A DNA stretch of 64,000 nucleotides, from positions 40,208,501 through 40,272,500 of the forward strand of contig CM077593.1 of NCBI GenBank assembly GCA_039654915.1, given 5' to 3'. The notes beneath the pieces are model-generated. The model was not told the DNA's origin and did not search any database. It saw nothing but the letters and a program-made list of their open reading frames with translations. Both the position numbers and the translations under genes were made by a program. Of this stretch, positions 55,792 through 64,000 are shown piece by piece. The first letter of the stretch is position 1. Each line of letters begins with the position of its first letter. This DNA comes from Aquilaria yunnanensis (taxonomy: Eukaryota > Streptophyta > Magnoliopsida > Malvales > Thymelaeaceae).

Positions 55792-58304
55792 TGTTACGGC
55801 CCTTCTAGAGGGAGGTAAGGACTTTAGAATTTAGTGTAGAAGTTTAATTTAAGTTTGCCTAGCAAGAATTAAGAAGTTTGCCAATGTTCACTAAGTTCCG
55901 ACAAGAATAAAGCTCTGAACTAAGTTCAGGGGCAAAATGGTAATTTTGCACCCTGAATGGCCGGGACGAGTCCCGAGTGTTTTAAAATGAATTTTTAGAA
56001 CTTAACTTTTAACCTTAACTCAAACTCAACAAATAGACAAGAATTTAATCAAGAACTGTCAAGTTACAAAGATGGGGGACCTAATTGCACTTAACTTGAA
56101 ACCTTGGTGATCTTGGTTGCTAAGTGAGGGTTTAAGAAGGGAAAGAGGGGGAGAAGCTGCCATTAACACGTTCTTAAGCTTCCCTCACTCATTTCTCTCT
56201 CAAATTGAACTTGGAATCAAGTGATCTTGGTGTCAAGAGGCGCAATTAAGGGTGTATAAGCTTGGAGAAGTGATTTTCAAGCTTAAATCCATGTTTTTGA
56301 AGCTTGGAAGAGTGTTTTTCTCCATCCCCTGTTTTTGAACGAGGTATGATTCATGTTCTTGATTGAATTCATGTTATTTGGTTGATTGGAAGCTTGGGTT
56401 TTGGTTGAAAGAGGTGTTTTTGATGTTTTAGAGCTTTGTTTTGGTATGGTTTTGTGTACAACTTTGGAAGCTTGTTTGGAAGAGGAAGGGTTCGAATTCT
56501 TGCTTGTTCTTGGTGTTAAGGTAAGGGAGAAAGTGTTTTTAAGTTGTTGGATTGCTTTTGGATTGAAATGAATTGAGAAAGTTGAGTAATTTTTGGGTAT
56601 GGTGTGAAGAAACGTTTTTGGGAATTATGATGGACTAGCTAAATTCGAAGGATTGGTTTGATGCTTCTAATGCATCATAGTTTGGCTTTGATAGTTGGTT
56701 TTGTTCCTTGCAACATGTACTTCATGTGTATGAAATTTGGTAACTTTTGATGCATGTTTGCTATATGTATTTGGTTGCCAAAGTTCGTAGCAGCAAACGG
56801 CCAAATTCTGCATTTCTGCAGAATTGGCGACGCGGCGCCAATTGGCCCGAAAATTGGCGACGCGTCGCCAATTCAATTTTCAGTCACAGAACGTTTGTTC
56901 GCTGGCGACGCGTCGCCAATTCCTTTTGCCTTTGGCGACGCGGCGCCAACACAAGAAAATGGGGGGTTTGACTTTTTGCTGCGTTGACCCGACCGAGACT
57001 ACGGAAGGCTCGGAACGTGCCTAAGGGTCTGAGGATCCCGATGGTACTCCGAAACTTCCGAAAGTCCCACCGGAAGTATGAGTTTTCTTGAACTGTTTGA
57101 GGTAAGTAAGTTGCTTAGGCAACAAGTAAGGAAACAAATGTTGCAATTGAACTTAATTAGCTATCAATAGCTCAGGTGAGAGGTTTAGAACCCTTGTCGG
57201 CCTAGCCGTGCGGTAGCCACGAGGCCACGAGGCGAAACCTTGTTCATCTAGTTTACATCAGAGAGGCCCTGCGGCCTAGTCTACAAGTCCCATCATAAAT
57301 TCCCCTGCATAACAATTAGGTGAGAGGTTCTATGTTTGAATGAGGCTTGCTAAGGTTCGCCCTTGAGCCATATGATAGGTTGCTAAGTGATAGCGCTTGG
57401 CCTATATTTCAGGTTGCTAAGTGATTGCGCTTGGCCTGTATATGTGTCAGGTTGCTAAGTGATTGCACTTGGCCTGATACAGAGGACTACTTGAGGAGAG
57501 GTCTACCGGCCTAGTATATATATATATGACTAGTACCCTCATGCTGTGTGAGCTCGCAGCCAGAGTCCTAGTAATTTTTCTTGCAGGTACATTGAAGACC
57601 CTTACTGAGAATGTTGAATTCTCACTCCCTGTTTGTTATGCAGAGCCTGGAGTAGCAGGACCGGATAATCACTGAGGATTATCACGGTAGTACCTTTTTG
57701 TGTGTAAAGGTACGGTAGTTGAGAAACTTTAAGTTTCTAGCCTGCTTAAGTGATTAGTTGGTCTGTTGGTCAGGCTGTGGTACTAACTTGTTTCTTCCTT
57801 TGGCTGCAGAGCCTAGTAGCACTTGGCAAAGGATTTGTGAGACTCGCCACTGGGACAAGAGTCCAAAGTGGGAGCTAGGGTAAAAGATCTCAGCAAAGTC
57901 TTGTATTTTGATACAGTACTTTATTTTGCCTCCAGTATTTATGTTATAAAGAGTCCTTGACTCAGGGGATTGTTCTCTGGGTGAGAGCATTAGTTACTTA
58001 TGTATAAATGCTTTCACGAGCGGTGTATGTGTAGTTAATCACTCAAAGGTTGATTTTGATATGCTTTGGCATTTTGTATTTATTTATATAGAATTTTACC
58101 TAGCCGGCTAAATGTCTAAATGATTAAATGTTTTATGGTTTTAATAAACCAAGTCAAAGCATAAGTGCATACATATTGCATTTCTAGGTTAATCAACTAG
58201 TAGCATTGGATTTAATCCACACACATAACCAGCTAGCCAATTACAATCCACCGTGAGACAAACGCTCACAGGGTATCCCGGGCAGGGGCACGGGGATCGT
58301 GTCA
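55792..58304 (+). repeat. 5' LTR of A3 (2513 bp)
   Basis: It runs from TGTTACGGCC to GATCGTGTCA. The palindrome cluster is at 56822-56949, the TATA-like tract at 57515-57527 and the hairpin block at 57664-57737. Confidence 0.96.
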
Positions 58305-58311
58305 GCGTTTT

Positions 58312-58323
58312 TGGTATCAGAGC
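58312..58323 (+). promoter_or_regulatory. Primer-binding site of A3 (initiator tRNA-Met)
   Basis: TGGTATCAGAGC, 7 bp after the LTR, as in A2. Confidence 0.95.
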
Positions 58324-58446
58324 TAAGGGTTTATTTCATGGATATTGGAGGCTTAGACTGAGATCTAGTAGTAAAGTCCAAGTGCTAGGAAGTTAGTACT
58401 GACCAACATCTGGGGAAATGTTGTCTGGCTGTGGTTGCAGGTTATT

Positions 58447-61400
58447 ATGGTTGATACGAGGTCTGTAACTTCGAGGGGGACTAGGGAACCTGGTGAAGGT
58501 TCTAGTGACCCAGTTGTGGCGAGGTTGGATTAGATATCCAGAGTGCTACAGAGTTTGACTGAGACTATGTCTCAGGTGGCACAGGGTATGAACACTCTTG
58601 TAACAGAGATGTTCAGAGATTATGGGGACAGAGATGTTGCCCAGGAGGAAGTTGAGCCACAACAGGAACAGGAAAGGCATGCTGAGCAACAGCAAGTGCC
58701 TAGAGCTCAGGAACCCAGAAATCAAGTTCTTGAGGAGGTTGAGGAACCAGAGATGATGGAGGCTCCAAGGAGGGGAGACACTCCACATCAGATGAGACTG
58801 TTAGAGAAGTTCAAGACAGTTGATCCACCTAGCTTCGACGGGACAGGAGATCCTGATAGAGCAGAGGATTGGTTGTCTGTTATGAACCGCCTCTTTACTT
58901 GTGGTGGTTATGAGACAGAGCAGAGGATGGTTCTAGTACCTTTCTTTTTGAGAGGGAGAGCCAGTCTTTGGTGGGACGACATGATGGAGTTATTGAGGGA
59001 GAGTAACGGCACTCGTCCAGAGCACAAGAAAAAGGTGCTCAAGTGGTCAGACTTCGAAAAGAAGTTCAGACAGGAGTATATTAGTGAAGCTGCACAGGAT
59101 CAGAGGAGGATCCAGTTTGAGAATCTGACACAGGGAGAGATGTCAGTACGAGAGTATGAGCAGCGATACAACTCACTTATCCGGTATGCTCCATACATGT
59201 TGGGAAATGATGAGCTGAAAGCCAAGAAGTTTTCTCAGGGCCTGAAGCCTGTTTTCAGGAGGTATATGGCGACAGTTGACATCAGGAGTTATCGCCAGAT
59301 GGTTCAGAAGGCATTGGCATTGGAAAGGGAATTCGAGGATTCCAGAGCACCTATGAAAAAGGTGGAAGCTGGGCCATCTAACTTGGGGAAAAGTGCTGGA
59401 AAGCGACCAATGGTAGGGAACCAGGATCCATCTAAGAGGAGGAGGACAGGTGTGTGTCCTAGGTGCAGACGGTTCCATGGTGGAAGACCATGTACACTGG
59501 GCACAGATATTTGTAATGTCTGTGGTCAGAGAGGGTATTGGGCCAGGGACTGCCCAAGAGTTCGTTCAGTTACAGGTCCATCTCGGGTTTTACCTCCAGT
59601 ACCGCTTGCCATTGGGAACCGGCCTGGAGTAGTTGCTGCAGCAGTGAACCCAAGAGTCTTCGCTTTGACGAACCAGGCGGCTAGAGAACCGCCAGCTGTA
59701 CGAGGTAATTTTACTTTTCTGAGCAGTAGTGTTAGAGTGCTTTTCGATACGGGAGCTACTCTTTCAGTGATATCTTCTGCCTTGGTAGATAAGCATAGTT
59801 TACAGCGTGAAATTGCGGGTGAGTTGAGACTGATCAGGACTGCAGGGAGAGGTTTTATTGTGACCAATGAAGTGGTTACTAGGTATCCTTTGCAGTTAGG
59901 TGATCATGACTTTTGTTGTGAGTTGTGGGTGATTGAGTTGAAATCATATGACCTGGTGCTGGGAATGGATTGGTTGAGTAAGCACAAGGCACAAATTAAC
60001 TGTGCGAATCACTCAGTTGACATCATTGATGCTCAGGGGGCTAGAGTGACTTGCACAGGAGGGTTGGCATCTAGTGCTAAGAGTTTACACCTTAGACTTG
60101 TAGATACCATCCCTGTAGTTGGTGAAGAGGAGTATTACTCGTTGAATGGAGTAGCTATAGAGGAAGAGTTGGGAAGCATTCCTGTAGCTAATCAGTTTCC
60201 TGAGGTGTTTCCAGTGGAGTTACCTGGGTTACCACCTAGGAGGGATACTGAGTTTGCTATCCATCTGCAACCAGGGGTTGAGCCTATTTCAGTACCACCT
60301 TATAGGATGTCGGCTCCTGAGATGGATGAGTTGAAGAAGCAGTTGGAAGAACTGCTAGGGAAAGGTTTCATAAGACCGAGTGTATCACCGTGGGGAGCTC
60401 CAGTGTTATTTGTGAAGAAGAAGGATGGAACTTTCAGGTTGTGCATCGATTACAGGAAGTTGAATGCAGTGACAGTTAAGAATAAGTATCCACTTCCTAG
60501 AATTGATGATTTGTTTGACAGACTCAGAGGAGCGAGAGTGTTTTCCAGGATTGATCTTCGGTCTGGGTATTTCCAGATCAGAGTTAAGGAGGAAGACATT
60601 CCGAAGACTGCCTTCAGGACAAGGTACGGGCATTATGAGTATACGGTTATGCCTTTTGGTGTGACTAATGCTCCAGCAGTGTTTATGGAAGCTATGAATC
60701 GGATCTTTAAGCCATTTCTGGATCAGTTTGTTGAGGTCTTCATCGATGATATTCTGATCTATTCACAGTCTATAGCAGAGCATGAGGAGCACCTTAGAAC
60801 GGTTTTGCAAGTGCTGAAGGATAATCAGTACTATGCAAAATTTTCTAAGTGTGAGTTTTGGTCCGAGAGGATTCAGTTTTTGGGGCATATTATCAGTGCT
60901 CAAGGTTTGGCAGTTGATCCTGAAAAGGTTCAAGCAGTGGTTGATTGGAAGAGACCGACTACAGTTACAGAGGTCAGGAGTTTCTTGGGTCTAGCAGGTT
61001 ACTACAGACGCTTCATAGAGAAATTCTCTGTGATAGCTACGCCGTTGACAGCATTGACCAGGAAAGCTCAGAAATTCGAGTGGACACCGAAGTGTGAAGA
61101 AGCCTACATGAAGCTGAAGGAAAAGTTGACCAGTGCACCCATACTTGTGTTACCAGACCCGGACAGAGCCTTTACAGTTTATACTGATGCGTCAGGTTCA
61201 GGTTTGGGTTGTGTTCTACATCAGGACAGTCAGGTGATTGCTTATGGTTCAAGACAGCTGAGGCCTAATGAGTTGAACTACCCTGTTCATGATCTTGAGC
61301 TTGCAGCAGTGATTTTTGCACTGAAATTATGGAGACATTATTTGATGGGAAGATCGTTCAGAATCTTCACTGATCACAAGAGTTTGAAGTATTTGTTTAC

Positions 61401-63171
61401 TCAGAAGGATCTGAACATGAGACAGCGGCGATGGATTGAGTACATTAAAGACTATGATTGTTCGATCGAGTATTGTGCTGGTAAAGGGAACGTGGTAGCG
61501 GATGCTTTGAGCCGGAAGTACACAGGAGTGATCTTGTCCAAGGATCAGGCTACAGATTCTTCAGAAGGAACATTGAAGGATTGTTTCTTAGCTTTGCATG
61601 AATTATGGCAAAGTCGAGAAAAATCCTTAGTCTACGTTTTGGAGATTCAGACGGCTTGGTTAGCCAGAGTCAGAGAAGCTCAGTTGGAAGATCCATTGTT
61701 GAAGAAGATTTCAGGTGAAGCTAAGACTGGTGCTTTGAAGAAAGAGTTCAAGTACAAAGATGGAATATTACATTATGGTGATCGACTCTATGTGTCGAAT
61801 GTTGAGGGACTTAGGCAGCAAGTCCTACAGGAGGCACATAGCAGTACATTGAGTATTCACCCTGGTGTTAGTAAGATGTATCAAGATCTGAAGACACATT
61901 TTTGGTGGCCAGGACTGAAGAGAGATGTACGCGGACATGTGGCAAAGTGTTTGACATGTCAGGTGGTGAAAGCTGAACACCAGAAACCAGCAGGCACACT
62001 TCAGAGTTTATCTCTACCAGTGAGGAAGTGGGGATCCGTTACTATGGATTTCCTAGTGGGGTTACCGACCACCCGGAGTCAACATGATGCTATTTGGGTA
62101 GTGGTTGATAGGTTGACGAAGTCGGCACACTTTATACCGATCAGAGTCACCTATACATTGGAGAGGTTGGCTCAGTTATATCTCAGGGAGATTGTGAGAC
62201 TCCATGGGATACCGGATCAGATCATATCAGACAGAGATCCACGATTTACATCACGGTTTTGGAATGCTTTTCAGGAAGCATTGGGCAGTAAAGTTAGCCT
62301 CAGTACTGCTTTTCATCCACAGACTGACGGACAGTCAGAGAGGGTGATTCAGACTTTGGAGGACATGCTACGCATGTGTGTCATTGATTTCAGAGGTGAT
62401 TGGGATCAGCACTTACCACTGATCGAGTTTGCCTATAATAACAGTCATCAATCTGTTATTGGAATGGCGCCCTATGAAGCTTTGTATGGGAGACGATGTA
62501 TGACACCTCATTGTTGGGCAGATCCAACAGACAGAGTGGTTATTGGACCTGAGATCATAGCTGACACTACAGCTAAGATTAAGTTGATTCAGCAGAGAAT
62601 CAAAACAGCTAATGACAGACAGACTAAGTATGCAAACAGAAGAAGAAGAGAATTGAGTTTTGAGGTTGGTGACAAAGTACTTCTGAAAGTGTCGCCCATG
62701 AGAGGAGTTAGTCGTTTTGGACAGAGGGGCAAGTTAGCTCCAAGGTTCATTGGACCTTATGAAGTGTTAGAGAAAGTTGGGAAAGTTGCTTATCGGTTGG
62801 CTTTACCGCCTAACCTTTCTCAAGTGCACAATGTGTTTCACGTTAGTTTACTCAGGAAGTGCACAGTTGAGCCCGGACAGGTAGTAAATCCTTCAGTGAT
62901 ACCCATTCAGGAGGACTTGACTTATGAAGAGAAACCAGTCCAGATTTTGGATAGGGAAGTCAAGAAACTACGGACTAAGTGGATTCCGATGGTTAAGATC
63001 CTTTGGTCTAACCATAGTGAGGAGGAAGCTACCTGGGAGACAGAGCAGGATATGCTGAAAAGATATCCTGGTGTTTTTCCAGAGTTGCAACGGAATTTGG
63101 GGGACCAAATTCCAGAAGGAGGGGAGAATGTTACGGCCCTTCTAGAGGGAGGTAAGGACTTTAGAATTTAG
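58447..63171 (+). pseudogene. A3 Gag-Pol, open except for one early gag stop
   Basis: The start ATG (MVDTRS) is at 58447, and codon 29 is TAG (58531-58533) where A2 has GAG. After that the frame is open for 1545 codons: gag core (about 140), zinc knuckle from residue 356 with Tyr at 364 (TAT, 59536-59538) in place of the zinc-binding His of A2, DTGA protease (Asp 434), RT FIDD (765-768), RNase H TDAS (Asp 914), HHCC zinc region (about 1130), integrase D1201, D1262 and E1298 (35-residue spacing), and chromodomain (about 1495-1545). The coding frame crosses the polypurine tract and stops 43 bp inside the 3' LTR. It is the least damaged A copy and the only one with a whole integrase core. Confidence 0.95.
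63114..63128 (+). promoter_or_regulatory. Polypurine tract of A3
   Basis: AGAAGGAGGGGAGAA abuts the 3' LTR; it is coding in the pol frame. Confidence 0.9.
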
Positions 63172-64000
63172 TGTAGAAGTTTAATTTAAGTTTGCCTAGC
63201 AAGAATTAAGAAGTTTGCCAAAGTTCACTAAGTTCCGACAAGAATAAAGCTCTGAACTAAGTTCAGGGGCAAAATGGTAATTTTGCACCCTGAATGGCCA
63301 GGACGAGTCCCGAGTGTTTTAAAATGAATTTTTCGAACTTAACTTTTAACCTTAACTCAAACTCAACAAATAGACAAGAATTTAATCAAGAACTGTCAAG
63401 TTACAAAGATGGGGGACCTAATTGCACTTAACTTGAAACCTTGGTGATCTTGGTTGCTAAGTGAGGGTTTAAGAAGGGAAAGAGGGGGAGAAGCTGCCAT
63501 TAACACGTTCTTAAGCTTCCCTCACTCATTTCTCTCTCAAATTGAACTTGGAATCAAGTGATCTTGGTGTCAAGAGGCGCAATTAAGGGTGTATAAGCTT
63601 GGAGAAGTGATTTTCAAGCTTAAATCCATGTTTTTGAAGCTTGGAAGAGTGTTTTTCTCCATCCCCTGTTTTTGAACGAGGTATGATTCATGTTCTTGAT
63701 TGAATTCATGTTATTTGGTTGATTGGAAGCTTGGGTTTTGGTTGAAAGAGGTGTTTTTGATGTTTTAGAGCTTTGTTTTGGTATGGTTTTGTGTACAACT
63801 TTGGAAGCTTGTTTGGAAGAGGAAGGGTTCGAATTCTTGCTTGTTCTTGGTGTTAAGGTAAGGGAGAAAGTGTTTTTAAGTTGTTGGATTGCTTTTGGAT
63901 TGAAATGAATTGAGAAAGTTGAGTAATTTTTGGGTATGGTGTGAAGAAACGTTTTTGGGAATTATGATGGACTAGCTAAATTCGAAGGATTGGTTTGATG
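63129..64000 (+). repeat. 3' LTR of A3, first 872 bp
   Basis: TGTTACGGCC onward, aligned with 55792-56663 at a constant offset of 7337. Truncated by the window edge. Confidence 0.96.

Larger units (their letters stand above)
55792..64000 (+). mobile_element. A3: family A element with both LTRs, 3' LTR running off the window
   Basis: 5' LTR, primer site, a near-complete Gag-Pol, polypurine tract and the first 872 bp of the 3' LTR are present. The seen part of the 3' LTR differs from the 5' LTR at about three positions with no net indel, so insertion was recent. The left flank is CTCGA (55787-55791); the partner is outside the window. Confidence 0.95.

Noticed and set aside
1..64000. Host genes or non-coding RNA genes between elements
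   Set aside because: Every junction passes directly from one element to another; no unexplained segment remains that is long enough to hold a gene, and no tRNA or rRNA sequence was recognised.

Overview
The window is plant nuclear heterochromatin made entirely of nested Ty3/gypsy LTR retrotransposons. I find no host gene, tRNA, rRNA, CRISPR or bacterial-type feature. The lineages seen are plant-specific: a chromodomain-bearing Tekay/Del-like chromovirus (family A, ~2.5 kb LTRs, initiator-Met-tRNA primer site) and two related Tat-lineage families (B, ~0.87 kb LTRs; C, older and decayed) with a second archaeal-type RNase H domain and an antisense gene downstream of pol. This points to a flowering plant. 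The species cannot be named from the sequence.

Layout, left to right. 1-14394: tandem family A array (partial copy A1, shared LTR, copy A2, LTR); A1 is split by a reverse-oriented solo A LTR (139-2647, target duplication TCAGG). 14395-19969: 3' part of B1 (+), into whose integrase the A array inserted. 19970-23501 and 34663-38430: two pieces of one family C element (- strand). 23502-34662: complete B2 (+) inside C, flanked by CCTGC. 38431-47414: B3 (-), inserted in C gag. 47415-55791: B4 (+), inserted in B3 gag. 55792-64000: A3 (+), inserted in the B4 antisense gene and running off the right edge. The order of insertion is C, then B1/B2/B3, then B4 (in B3) and the A array (in B1), then A3 (in B4) and the solo LTR (in A1): four levels deep on both sides.

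Gene content. Each A element encodes one Gag-Pol polyprotein (gag, CCHC knuckle, DTGA protease, RT, RNase H, HHCC/DDE integrase, chromodomain). Each B element encodes a Gag-Pol (gag, protease, RT, degenerate RNase H, archaeal-type RNase H, integrase) on its sense strand and, on the opposite strand, a gene that I model as four exons with its own TATA box. The B2 Gag-Pol frame is fully open (1832 codons) but has a changed protease active-site triad. The B1 antisense gene is fully open (708 codons after splicing). Every other gene copy carries stops, frameshifts or truncations.

The best leads are: the spliced antisense gene, whose intron positions are kept in diverged family C; the tandem A array whose two copies share the same lesions; a B Gag-Pol frame that starts inside the LTR and stays open through the primer-binding site; structured elements inside the A LTR (a CpG-rich palindrome cluster and three serial hairpins); and two multi-kilobase inverted repeats created by nesting. 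Identities and difference counts given below are by eye.
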